Made by a program: the position numbers and the translations under genes. Below the pieces are notes generated by a model. The model had not been told where the DNA came from, did no database searches, and worked only from the letters and a program-made list of their open reading frames with translations. A stretch of 64,000 nt of DNA from Sphaerolaimus hirsutus. Taxonomy: Eukaryota > Nematoda > Chromadorea > Monhysterida > Sphaerolaimidae. Shown here in pieces: positions 1 through 10,796 of this stretch. How positions within the stretch are numbered: the first letter of the stretch is position 1; every line of letters starts with the position of its first letter. Location: NCBI GenBank assembly GCA_964036195.1, contig OZ038452.1, forward strand, positions 9,604,704-9,668,703, in the 5' to 3' direction.

Positions 1-90
1 AAACATCAAATTATATGTGTACATTGCGTGTTCATGCACACTAGATCACACTTTTTTTGTTGTCAGAGGCTGTTGCTGTATTTGTTAAAG

Positions 91-290
91 NNNNNNNNNN
101 NNNNNNNNNNNNNNNNNNNNNNNNNNNNNNNNNNNNNNNNNNNNNNNNNNNNNNNNNNNNNNNNNNNNNNNNNNNNNNNNNNNNNNNNNNNNNNNNNNNN
201 NNNNNNNNNNNNNNNNNNNNNNNNNNNNNNNNNNNNNNNNNNNNNNNNNNNNNNNNNNNNNNNNNNNNNNNNNNNNNNNNNNNNNNNNNN
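91..290. other. Assembly gap of 200 N
   Basis: Exactly 200 undetermined bases, typical of a scaffold gap of arbitrary size. Open frames that cross it have no meaning. Confidence 0.99.
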
Positions 291-1419
291 ATAAACTGTC
301 AATTGATACGCGGTGCGTATGAAAAAGCGAAACAAAACAAAAAACACGTCCAAAAACGTTGAAATGTAAAATGCCCTGTAAAATGTGGAATGTCATGCAA
401 GTGTCAAAAGTTATGAAAATGCCCGGGAAAATGGTTAACATATTTGCAATTTTCCACAGCATTTCCATGACTTTAGACACTTTGCATAACATTTGACATT
501 TCACAGAGCATTTTACAGGTGTCTGGGACGGCCCATAGGAACTGCACATATTTATAAGTATACTCAGTGAACATGATACTCTGCCATCGTACTGATTTAT
601 GTCTCACGTTGGAAGTGTGCCAATAATCATAAAGCCTGCTATTTTTGTATAAAATATGAAAAAAATCATTGTTGTGAATAAGTTAATGTATCACGTTATA
701 ACTGAGATGAATTCTTTCAACTTTTTATAAAAATCACATGCATAGAAAAATATTTGACACGCTTCCAGCGGGAACCACGTGTGCAGGGTGTAATGTTACT
801 GGAGTATAAAAGAGATGTGATCAAAGATATTATCAAAGAAGAGTGGTTTGTAAAGTATTTACCTGTATCTTGTGAAGTTAGCACTGTATGCACTGAGTAC
901 GCTCAGTGCACTATACTCAGGCGACATTACACTGTACATTTTTCTGGAGGTAACACTCCATCATGACGTCATAACCGCAGTTGGCAGTGAACTTACGGCT
1001 CACTGAACTGGTTCAGAGTTGGGATGAAGTGGAGTGGAGTGGGGAGTCGGTTCACAAGTTTTCGGTTGGCTGTCTGCCAGCCAAAGACATAAATCATATC
1101 TATTTGTAGAGTATCACATCTGCCGAGTATAGCCACTTCCAAAACAGTCCAAATTCTTCATTTAAAACTTCAGATTCAATATTTTTACAAAAAAAATTCG
1201 AAAATTATTTGAAAAATTCAAAAAATAGCCGAAAAAATTCGAAAATTGCCAAAAAAGATTCGAAAATTCAAAAATTTGAAAATTAAATTCGAAATTCGAA
1301 AATTCATTTCAGGAAAAATTCGAAAATTCAAAAATTCATTCCGGAAAAAACACTTAAAAATTTTAATACTTTTTTTTGGAGGGTTTGCCATCGTTAACTC
1401 CGATAGAAATGGAGAGTAT
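291..1419. other. Gene-free stretch
   Basis: I see no convincing gene. Around 361-520 there are variants of a dispersed short motif (AAAATG-TCAAATGTCATGCA-like) that recurs near 9355-9415 and 15930-16140. From about 1190 to 1350 the sequence is AT-rich with repeated GAAAATTC units. Confidence 0.6.
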
Positions 1420-2640
1420 AGCGATCGGTAACCTTCCCGATTGGTAAGCTCTCGATCGGTAAGCCAAAGTATGTTGATCGGTAAGCCAAAGTATGTCGAT
1501 CGGTAAGCCAAAGTGTGTCGATGGGTAAGCCACACAAAGTCTAACAAAGTATCTCGATTGGTAACCCATGGTATATCGATTGTAAAGCCAATGTCGCGAT
1601 CGGTAAGCCGCAATACAAACATACCACACGCATACATACATACATATGGAGTAATTAGATGCGGCGGCAAGATAGTAGACTTTTCGGCGATGTGTCCACA
1701 CCCCCATCGCTGGAGTTATCTTTTGTTCCCCCATTCCAAAAAATAACAATAAGTGTTTAAAATAACAACCCGTGATATCAAAATTTCAACCCGGGTCCAA
1801 TTTCGGGTCATGTTCCAGGTCATATATTGAAAAATATCTATATTTTTTGGACCCGGAATGCGACCCGGAACATGACCCGAAATGTGACCCGGGTTGAAAC
1901 TTTGATATTCCGAGTTGTTATTTCAAACACTTATTCAGTATATAGGTGTTTGAAATAACAACCCGGGATATCAAAATTTCAACCCGGGTCCAATTTCGGG
2001 TCATGTTCCGGGTCATATATTGAAAAATATCTATATTTTTATATTTTTTGGACCCGGAATGCGACCCGGAACATGACCCGAAATGTGACACGGGTTGAAA
2101 TTTTGATATTACGAGTTGTTATTTCAAACACTTATTCAGTAAATAGGTGTTTGAAATAACAACCCGGGATATCAAAATTTCAACCCGGGTCCAATTTCGG
2201 GTCATGTTCCGGGTCATATATTGAAAAATATCTATATTTTTATATTTTTGGACCCGGAATGCGACCCGGAACATGACCCGAAATGTGACCCAGGTTGAAA
2301 ATTTGATATTCTATTATGATTTGATTATGTACACATTGGCGCCGCGTGTTTTTACTTCTTTCTTCGCAGTTTGTACATTTGATGAAAGGCGCCCAGTCAT
2401 AATTGCCTCATGTATTGTTTTTACATATTTACCTCAGTAATTATTCCATATGTATGTACGCTCGCGGCTTACCAATCGAGATAGTCGGGTTAACAATCGA
2501 TACACTGTGGCTTACCGATCGAGTCAAAAATAAAAATTGCCTGTGGCTTACCCATCGACACACTTTGGCTTACCGATCGCCATACTTTGGCTTACCGATC
2601 GAGAGCTTACCGATCGGGAAGGTTACCGATCGGGATTCCC
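1420..2640. repeat. Composite inverted-repeat element with GATCGGTAAGCC arms
   Basis: The left arm (about 1420-1620) is a short tandem array of CGATCGGTAAGCCAAAGTATGT-like units. The right arm (about 2460-2635) holds the reverse complement (GGCTTACCGATCG). Between them lie three palindromic units, listed separately. This layout fits a foldback element or a nested insertion. No transposase is visible. Confidence 0.7.
1753..2312. repeat. Three tandem palindromic units of about 190-200 bp
   Basis: Units begin near 1753, 1946 and 2147, each with GTGTTT(G/A)AAATAACAACCCG. Each unit is itself an inverted repeat: the first half carries AACCCGGGTCCAATTTCGGG and the second half its complement, closed by TTGTTATTTCAAACAC. 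Each single strand could fold into a long hairpin. The three copies are nearly identical. Confidence 0.85.
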
Positions 2641-3027
2641 TCATAGAGATGTCATACTGCTGGAACTGTGCCAAATACATAAAAAAATGGCAGCATATAC
2701 TAATAGTGTTGTTCAGCCATTCAATTGTTATCATATTTCGATCTAATGTTGAATGTTTTTCTATAATCTTAGTTTGAGAATCAATAAAAATTGATCTGAG
2801 ATCAAAGATTTTAGATGAAAACCAGAAATTGATCTTCACATTACTTTCTAAATGCTGATACCTGTCACTGTATGTGAATTTGGTGCAGAATGTTTCACGT
2901 TTTTCATTGGCACCCCAAAAAAGGAATACCCTTTAAAAAGGTGTATTGACCATCCAGTTCTTTAGATACCTACCTATATAGAAGATACTTATGTAGATGG
3001 ACTAACCGCGCAGATAGGTATTAAGAA
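2641..3027. other. Gene-free stretch
   Basis: AT-rich sequence with short ORFs only. I see nothing supportable here. Confidence 0.5.
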
Positions 3028-3232
3028 ATTTTTGGCGCTGGCGCTATTGGCGCTTGGCGCCATTATTCTCTGGCGCCATTGGCGCTTGGCGCTACAGTCC
3101 GGAAAAGCGCCATGGCGCTCTTGGCGCCTGGCGCTAAAATCGTCTGGCGCCATTGGCGCCTGGCGAGACACATGGAAAAGTGCCATGGCGCTTTTGGCGC
3201 TTGGCGCCAAAACTCTGGCGCTTTTCACATCA
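3028..3232. repeat. GGCGCC-array element, copy 1
   Basis: Dense repetition of the palindrome GGCGCC and of TTGGCGC/TGGCGCC. It ends with TTTTCACATCACTAGT. Other copies (about 9449-9658 and 10368-10562) share the CATCACTA or TAGTGATG edge, which suggests a defined mobile unit rather than a simple repeat. ORFs here are repeat translations. Confidence 0.75.
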
Positions 3233-4320
3233 CTAGTCACATGACAAACTCAAGTTTGTTGTGTGTGGAAGGAAGAATTATACACGATGTCCCAATTTGA
3301 TGTCCATACATCAAATTGAAAGCAAGGGTGTATTCCATCTGATGCTCAACAGCAAGAGCACTTTCTAAAATAATTTCACGCTTATGCTTTTTTATGCTTT
3401 CCTAGGTATTTTGAAAATACCTTACGCTTACAGTATCCATACTCTAAATTTGGAAATTATTTGCACTTAGGCCCATTTTACACTGTGATGGTTGTGTGAT
3501 GACAAAAATGCAATTTTTCAGCCATTTTTGTGAGATACATATGGAATATTTTACATATGTGAAGCCTCAATTGATATAACTTTTGATTGGAAAGAGATAT
3601 TGAACTCATTTTGGTTTTATATGAGTTCTCGTCGTCTAAAGTATATGATAGCATGTTCAAATAAAAAAATTTGCTATCAATTTGGCATTCAGAAATTGGG
3701 TCAAATCGATATGACCGCAACTGTACATCATCAAAATGACCTCAAAAATGGAATCTCCAAAGATTTTTCTCCATTTTAGAAGTTAAATGAATCAAATTGG
3801 CCGTGAACTTACGGAGTTATTGACATTCAAAGTTTGCGTGTTCAAGGCGACACCCGAAAAAATCGAAAAATGTGCCTTTTTTCAGACCCACCTTATCTCG
3901 GGTCAGGGGGGTCGTAGAAAGTCAAATTCGATTTTCAATACCGCCCCGACCTGAAACATCATTATGTTAAATTTTCGTCAAATTTCGCCAAGTGGTTGCA
4001 AGTTATAGCCATGCGAACTTTGGCGGACCCCCCCACCCTAAAATGCTACCCCGAAAATCCCCTATGACTGGAAGTCTTGTGACGCTGGTGGAAGCGTGTG
4101 AAAGCGTGCTGCTTCACACGCTCTTACCTCACTTCATGCATCATAGACCAATTTTTTGCACTTGCCAGAAAACGGGAAAATGAAAGGCCAGAAAACAGAA
4201 AACGGAAAAATGAAATTTGCATGGAAATGGAAAAAATTGCTGGAAAATGGGAAAGTTAGTTTCTATTTCTAGCAAATTTCAGCAGTTAGCTCAAATTTTG
4301 CTGGAAATGGAAAAATATAC
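3233..4320. other. Gene-free stretch
   Basis: No supportable gene. Near 4180-4320 there are degenerate GGAAAATGGAAAA-type units related to those at 4740-5030, 13265-13520 and 14440-14715. Confidence 0.5.
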
Positions 4321-4321
4321 A

Positions 4322-4740
4322 TACCGTATTACTTCGAATTACCCTCCTTGAATAAACCCCCCTCGAAATACCCCCCTATAAATTTCGCTGAGGAATTAAT
4401 AAACCCCCCTTGAAATACCCCCACCCAAGTTTTGTGTAGAGAGAATATCCACGACAAATACCGCAGTTTGTAATCTGCATGATGCAGAACGCACGTTGAA
4501 ACCAATAACTGAGTGACGTTAGGGCAGGGTTTATGCGTATATACAGTCATATACAGTCACACATGTGTCTATGTAAATGCTTGATTTTTCTATGTTTCAG
4601 TACATGGAATTTCACAAAATTTCTGGCGAAACAATAGGCCCTTCCTCGAATAAGCCCCCCTCGAATTAACCCCCCCGGATAAAAAATTTGCTGGCAAAAT
4701 GATAAACCCCCTGGGGGTATTTCGAGGTAATATGGTAATT
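4322..4740. mobile_element. MITE-like element with CCCCTCGAAATACCCCC arrays
   Basis: The left end (ACCGTATTACTTCGAATTACC) is roughly the inverse of the right end (GGTATTTCGAGGTAATATGGT). The interior next to both ends is repeated CCCCTCGAATAAACCCCCCTCGAAATA. The same family appears at 9727-10138 and 10200-10305. It is non-coding and short, so a non-autonomous DNA transposon is the best reading. Confidence 0.6.
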
Positions 4741-5035
4741 GAATACCTGCGTGTATGTTTACCAGTTTGGCTGAAACAGAAAACAGAAAGTTCAGCTGGA
4801 AAAAGGGGGATGAAGCAGAAAATGGAAAAAAGATGGGGGAAAAAACAGAAACTTGAGCCAGAAAACAGAAAAATAGTGGATCAACTGAATATTTAGCCGA
4901 AAAATGGAAAATAAGCCGGAAAAAAATCAGAAATGGAAACAGAAAAAAATTTGGCATCTGAAAAACAGAAATGGTAAAAAATTGCCTGCGGAAAGTAGAA
5001 ACGGAAAATGCAAAACAGAAAGTTGACACCCTACA
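4741..5035. repeat. GGAAAACAGAAA low-complexity array
   Basis: Degenerate purine-rich repeat (CAGAAAATGGAAAA units), a looser form of the arrays near 13.3 and 14.6 kb. Not coding. Confidence 0.7.
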
Positions 5036-5462
5036 TACTTACCCGAGCAACTTCTTCAATTGTTTTGAAGTGGTTTGTGTTGTGACTAGCATTGAAAAAA
5101 TCTCTGGGAGATTTATATTTAAAAAATCTCAGAAAATCTCAGAAAATATAAGATTTTCTGAGATTTATATTTTTTCCATGATTTTCCAGAGAGATTTAAT
5201 TATATTTTCTCCTGATTGAGAAAATCTCTCTATATTTGCCTATTTTCACCTTCAAATTCACTAGTTCATGTGCTTTTTTACAAATTTTCATCTTATTTAA
5301 ACGATATATTTGCTTATATACCCATTTTTGGCTATTTTCCCGCTATTTGTAGTTTTTCTTCCCCTTTTTCTGTTCTATGGCATGAAAGAGCCAACAAAAA
5401 AGTTATCTGAAAAACATTTTCTGTACACAAGTACTTTCAAGAAGTATACATAAAATAGAGTA

Positions 5463-5869
5463 CTGTATTTCTCCGTGTAAACCGCCCGGGCGTTATACAA
5501 AACCGAGGCACTTCTCGGTAACCTTTTTTAAAAACTTGTATAACGCCCGGGCGTTAAATCATTGCGAGGGGGCCTTATGCAAGAAAAATTTTGCTTAAAT
5601 ATTTTCATAATTTGTGTTCCCTCCCCGTGTGCACCGAATTCAATGGAAAAACGTACATTCCGCAGAATAACAATGCGTGCCGCAAGGCACAACGTTCAAA
5701 TAGTTCAAACCAAGTGGACCTTTCATTACCATTCAGCTTGATTTGTCCTGAAAATATTCCCACTTCGCTAATGTTTTTGGAACCAAGCATAGCGCCCCGG
5801 GGGCGTTATACAGCTGTATAACGCCCCGGGCGTTGTGCACGGGGGGGCGGTTTACACGGAGAAATACAG
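5463..5869. mobile_element. 407-bp MITE with 25-bp perfect TIRs and TA target duplication
   Basis: The left end CTGTATTTCTCCGTGTAAAC continues into CGCCC, and the right end is its exact reverse complement over 25 bp. Flanking TA dinucleotides at 5461-5462 and 5870-5871 fit the TA duplication of Tc1/mariner-type or similar transposases. The interior has CCGGGCGTTATAC motifs in both orientations. Non-autonomous. Confidence 0.85.
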
Positions 5870-6062
5870 TACTGGTACTTTTTCAGGGGAAATTTATATG
5901 TATTTACTTAATACTCAAGTACATGTATTTTTGAGTAAATGTAAATATGTTTTAACCCCTGAACCATACTGAACCCCTGTAGTCCCATGAAGACCCAGTG
6001 CTCAAGTACAGGGTTGTACCTAACCACTGGGTCTACATTGGCACTGGATGTTGCTATTGGTG

Positions 6063-6473
6063 TGTCGGGAAAGTTCGTTCCGTTTCAGGATCGTCTCGCA
6101 GTGGATTGTCCTGGACGATCAGTGAAGATTCAGCTGGGGTAAATAAGCTGGAATTTATTCAAGCGTAAAATTGTACCGCAAAATTGATTATGAAAAGTCG
6201 ATGTCGTGCTAATTTATCTCTCAAGAATTTTCAAAACTTGACATTTCTATCCGCCGTTTCCGGAGTTTTCGATTTTTCGATGAAATTTCAATGTAAAATT
6301 AGTTGGAAACATAAAGTTGGAGATATCTATTATCATCCAGTTTTATGTAATCAGTTTCGTGGTAAACTTTTATTTTTGAATTTACGTTGAGCTGTAATTG
6401 CAGCTTATATACACCGACTCAAACCCCACAATCCACGACGATCCAAGGGGAGGCGGACCGAACTTTCCCGACA
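6063..6473. mobile_element. 411-bp MITE with TGTCGGGAAAGTTCG termini
   Basis: The left end TGTCGGGAAAGTTCGTTCCG pairs with the right end CGGACCGAACTTTCCCGACA with one mismatch. The interior has no long ORF. Such ends fit a mariner-like non-autonomous element, but I could not identify a clear target duplication. Confidence 0.7.
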
Positions 6474-7128
6474 GCCCAGTACTTGTGCAACGGGTAAACT
6501 TATGCACTGGGTTCTAGCCGTTTTAACAACCAAAGAGTTGACAGCATGCTTTGGAAATGTTGTAACCAAATTTTGGTGAAAAAGTTATCTGATAAATTCT
6601 GTGGGGATCATCACACGTGAAAGTAATGTATTCTAATATGAGGAAAAATGTGCCTAAACCATATGTTTGTTCATTATTCAGATAGTAAATACAGGGTAGT
6701 ACAAAGTGTGCCATCAGTGGATAAATATGCTGTTATCATATGAAATTGTGAATGAAAAAGGTAAACAACGCATAGTGTGCTTACTATCTACTCTCAATGG
6801 TTCAAACATCTTGAAATATCGATGAAATCATACTTAAAGTTGAGAGATTTTATGAGATTTTTTTGAACTGCAAGAGATTTTCTCAGAGATTTAATTATAT
6901 TTTCAAAAATAACCCAAGAGATTTAATTATATTTTTTTCTTGGGAGATTTTCTGAGATAATATTTAATTATATTTTCTCAAAATCGGTCATTTTTTTCAA
7001 TGCTAGTTGTGACTCGGTAGAATGATGTCAACAAAAAGTAATTTCTGGAAGATGACCAATAGCAGAAACACGGCCATTCTTATGATAAAATGAAACAGTT
7101 TTGCACCACTGCAGCTGGTCAAACTGGG

Positions 7129-7787
7129 GCCAGTTCCGCAAGTAGACAAGTTAAGAGTTAAAAGTTAAGAGTTGAGTTAAAGGTTAAAAGTTGAGTCAAA
7201 AGTTGAGTTAAAAGTTAAGAGTTGAGTTAAAGGTTAAAAGTTGAGTCAAAAGTTGAGTTAAAAGTTAAGAGTTGAGTTAAAGGTTAAAAGTTGAGTCAAA
7301 AGTTGAGTTAAATGTTAAGAGTTGAGTTAAAGGTTAAAAGATGAGTTAAAAGTTGATTTAAAAGACAAATGGGTCATTCGTTGCAGAAGCGCGATACGCT
7401 GATCTTCAATCATATTTTGTCCCCGCACGGCCATTTCGAAACAACGTTCGGCGATTTTTTCTTTTTTTAGCGATAATTTTTCTGGATACGTTATTTTCAA
7501 ATGACGTGCATACAACATTGGCATCATGCCAGCGAACAGCCGTATCGATACCAATTTCATATTTTTATATTTTTTATATTTTTTTACCATCATTTTCCAC
7601 TTGTCTCTTAACTCTCAACTCAACTTTTAACTCTTAACTCAACTTTTAACTTTTCTCTTAAATTTTAACTTTTCTCTTAAACTTTAACTTTTCTCTTAAA
7701 CTTTAACTTTACTCTTAACTCACCATTTGTCTTTTTACTCAACTCTTAACTTTTAACTCTTAACTTGTCCACTTGCGGAACCGGCAC
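7129..7787. mobile_element. Foldback element with 50-bp TTAAGAGTTGAG repeats
   Basis: The outer ends are inverted: CCAGTTCCGCAAGTAGACAA on the left, TTGTCCACTTGCGGAACCGG on the right. The left arm contains tandem 50-bp units starting near 7165, 7215 and 7265 (TTAAGAGTTGAGTTAAAGG). The right arm holds complementary CTTAACTCTCAACTC units. The 250-bp loop has a short minus-strand ORF (7327-7593) that I do not recognise; it could be a captured gene fragment. Confidence 0.75.
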
Positions 7788-8252
7788 CTGATGTTTGGGC
7801 TGCTCGACTGCGGCAGCACCTGCCTTATGGCGGCCCACAGACGACTGCCCATCTGCACGCAGTTCTCTGCATTTATTCTCATGAAGTGCAATACACTTTG
7901 TGTCCTATCTAAAAACAATGACAATTTTGACATTTTTGGCGGTGAGCGCCTTGATTTATCAACAAAAAACAACAACAAGAAATGGTCATAGCCACCTGTG
8001 ATCGTGGTAGTTGAGCCATGACGTGTGATTTCTGGCCACATTGCCTACACCCAGGGCATTTGCATTCTTCTATGGCTAAATTAGTCAACAAATAGAATCC
8101 TGTGACAAAAAGTGTTAGAACTGTGGCCGTGAGAAGCCACAATGTTGGACTGAATTTTGACAGGAAATTGAGTGCATTACCTTTTCGTGTCCCGTTTCCT
8201 TCACACGAGAGTGACGATGCTGCACGATGGTGAAAATTGTATTTTAATTTAT
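7788..8252. other. Gene-free stretch
   Basis: Short ORFs on both strands without domain character or splice support. I see nothing further. Confidence 0.4.
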
Positions 8253-8319
8253 TGTACATGGTCGGGCTGAAAAGTCCCTGGACAGTGCTCGCCATTCGCG
8301 CTAGGGGCAGGGGTAGGAA

Positions 8320-8800
8320 AGGGGGGTTACCCCCCCCAAAAAAAAAACCCACCCAGTCATCTATCTATCCCGGAGGCAAAATTTTGGGCTACTAACCCCT
8401 AAACCCCCCCCCCCAAATCTGCCAGCTATCTATCTATCTGGAGCGATTTTTGAAAAACTATACCCCAATTTTCGCTCAAAATCGCTATTTTTATACCTTT
8501 ATAAGTATAGATTTTCACCTCCAAAATCACTGGTCGCGTCTGATCGCGTCTAACTGCCTATTTTAAGCTATTTTTAGTACTATATGTCCTTATATAACCA
8601 TTTTTCACCTACTTTTAGCGATTTTTCTCCCTTTCTTCCCTTCTATGCCTATCTATTGAACCCCCGTGAACCCCCCCCCCTCCCCCCAAACCGCCCAAAC
8701 CCCTCCCCCAACCCCCCCCAGAAAATTTTTCAGCTTTCTATTCCTCTGGAGGAGCGATTTGCTATCTATCCAACCCCACGGAGGGTCAAAATCTAGAATA
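8320..8800. repeat. C-rich low-complexity interruption
   Basis: Repeated poly-C tracts with AACCCCC and CTATCTATCT units interrupt the inverted arm described above. The apparent Pro-rich ORF (8584-8796) is a translation of these tracts. Confidence 0.6.
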
Positions 8801-9448
8801 CCCCTGGCTGGGGGTAAGCTATGGTCATAAAATTTTGACAGGTTAATGTATCAGGTGTTTTGAGTTTTCACCGAAAATTACACTCCTCCAGCTCCACCCA
8901 CTGCGGAACTGTGGGGGTTACAATTTCGGTCATTTTGTACTGATGTACACATGGTGCTCTAGCTCAATGCTGCTTTAAGTTGTGATCATGAAACTTTGGC
9001 TAGTTAAGCCACCAGTGTTGGCAATGTGCCAGCACTAACTAACATTAGCTTTGATATCAATATCAATATTGTCATTACTGTCACTACTCTCACTACCAAA
9101 TTCATCATTATGCCTCTCCTTCTCAAAATAGCCCCCCTTGGAGTCTACTCACTGCTGTTGAACACAGGTAATGTGTCCACTACACATTAGTAATGAAACG
9201 TAGGGAAATTTTATTCACATAATTCATTTACTGCACATTTCAAAACAACATTAAAATCACTGCAATACAGCATGATCTCAGATGATCACCAAAAAGACCC
9301 AACACAGTTCCTACGTTTCTTGCACATTACCCTGGTGGCAATCCCAAGCCCTGTAAAGTGTAAAGTAAAGTGTCAAATGTAAAGTCAAATGCAAAGTAAA
9401 CTGTCAATTGTCATGCAATGTACACTAGCCAAAGTTTCATAATCACAA

Positions 9449-9658
9449 CTAGTGATGGAATGGCGCCATGGCGCTGGCGCCCTTTAATTGCGCCAAAGGG
9501 CGCCAGCGCCATAGCGCCATTGGCGCTTGGCGCCCTTTTCTCTGGCGCCATTATTTTGAATGGCGCCATGGCGCCCTTGGCGCTTGGCGCCATTTTCGCT
9601 GGCGCCAATTTGGCGCCCGGCGCCATTGTTTTGGATGGCGCCAGAAATGGCGCCAAAG
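9449..9658. repeat. GGCGCC-array element, copy 2
   Basis: Same architecture as the 3.0-kb copy: GGCGCCATGGCGCC and TTGGCGC repeats starting right after ACTAGTGATGGA. ORFs on both strands are translations of the repeat. Confidence 0.75.
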
Positions 9659-9726
9659 TTCTGCGAATAAATGTGATCAAATAGTGCATTTTTGACATTT
9701 CAACGTAGATCGTTACAAAAAGCAGG

Positions 9727-10138
9727 TATTTCCTCGAAATACCCCGCTCGAATTAACCCCCCCCTCGAAATACGCCCATCTGGAATAAGGTATGTATATC
9801 ATGTATGTACACAATGTATTAATGAATGTATTAATCGATGCCAATATGCATCACAGCCACACTATTTAAGACTAGTTTGTGTAGCCATCGATACACATTG
9901 ATAAATACATCTAAATATATCCTGTTTTGTCAGTTTTATCACCAGTTTTGGGTATGTAAAAGCCCATCTTTATGTATGTATCCATCTTTATCCATATGTA
10001 TCTTTACCACGATCTGTCTCGAAAATTTCTGGGGAAATAATTGAACCACCCCTCGAATAAACCCCCCTCGAATTGTGACATAACTTTACACTCTGAAATA
10101 TAAACCCCCTATGGGTATTTCGAGGAAATACGGTATAG
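9727..10138. mobile_element. CCCCTCGAA MITE-like element, second copy
   Basis: ATTTCCTCGAAATACCCCG at the left and GGTATTTCGAGGAAATACGGT at the right are inverted ends, as in the 4.3-kb copy. A related fragment (about 10200-10305) follows. No coding capacity. Confidence 0.6.
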
Positions 10139-10367
10139 CTGAAATGTAAATTGGCAGCCATTAAAACATCATGTTCATCGCAAACATGATGTACCTTATT
10201 ACAGATGGGGGTATCTAGTGGGGGTTATTTCTTCCCCAGCTGGCTCAGACCTGGGGGTATTTAGAAGGGTGGTTAATTCAAGGGGTATTTTGAGGAAATA
10301 CGGCAACAAATTGCTCTTCTAAAAAAGCTTCTGTTATGATATACATGCTAAAATAGTGACTTCTATC

Positions 10368-10562
10368 AATGGCGCCATTTTGGCGCCCGGCGCTATTTTT
10401 CCTGGCGCCCTCTGGCGCCCGGCGCCATTATTTCAGATGGCGGCGTGGCGCCATTGGCGCTTGGCGCCATTTTCTCTGGCGCCCTTTGGCGCCCGGCGCC
10501 ATTATTTTGAATGGCGCCATGGCGCCATTGGCGCCTGGCGCCATTTTTTCTGGCGCTTTTCC
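10368..10562. repeat. GGCGCC-array element, copy 3
   Basis: Third full copy, ending CTGGCGCTTTTCCATCACTA, matching the edge of copy 1. A short fragment also occurs near 12700-12725 (GCGCCATGGCGCCGGCGCC). Confidence 0.75.
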
Positions 10563-10796
10563 ATCACTAATCACAACATAAAGCTGCATTGAGCTACAGC
10601 ATCATGTGTACATCAGTACAAATTGACCGAAATTGTAACCCGCACAGTTCCGCAGTGGGTGGACCTAGAGGGGTGAAATTTTGGGTGAAAACTCTAAACA
10701 CCTGATATCTTAACCTGTCAAAATTTTATAACCATAGCTTACTCCTAGCGTGAATCGCTAGCACTGTCCAGGGACTTTTCAGCCCGACCATGTACA

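Larger units (their letters stand above)
5078..7010. mobile_element. Inverted-terminal element with AGAGATTT subterminal repeats
   Basis: GTTGTGACTAGCATTGAAAA (from about 5078) and its inverted partner TTTTCAATGCTAGTTGTGAC (to about 7010) form the ends. Inside each end are many AGAGATTTAATTATATTTTC-like units. The interior holds two other small elements (5463-5869 and 6063-6473), so this is a nest. No transposase was recognised. Confidence 0.7.
8253..10796. mobile_element. 2.5-kb element with long, interrupted inverted arms
   Basis: TGTACATGGTCGGGCTGAAA (8253) is inverted at TTTCAGCCCGACCATGTACA (10796), extending to about 37 bp. Further in, 8805-8990 is the inverse of about 10570-10745, with motifs such as AACTTTGGCTAG and GACCGAAATTGTAACCC. 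The left arm is interrupted at about 8320-8800 by a C-rich low-complexity stretch. The interior holds two GGCGCC elements and two CCCCTCGAA elements. No transposase is seen. Confidence 0.75.

Noticed and set aside
28..549. ORFs that cross the N gap
   Set aside because: They depend on undetermined bases.
8584..8796. Pro-rich 70-codon ORF
   Set aside because: It is a translation of poly-C low-complexity sequence.
9411..9698. ORFs in several frames over the GGCGCC arrays
   Set aside because: Palindromic repeats give open frames on both strands; no codon or domain evidence.
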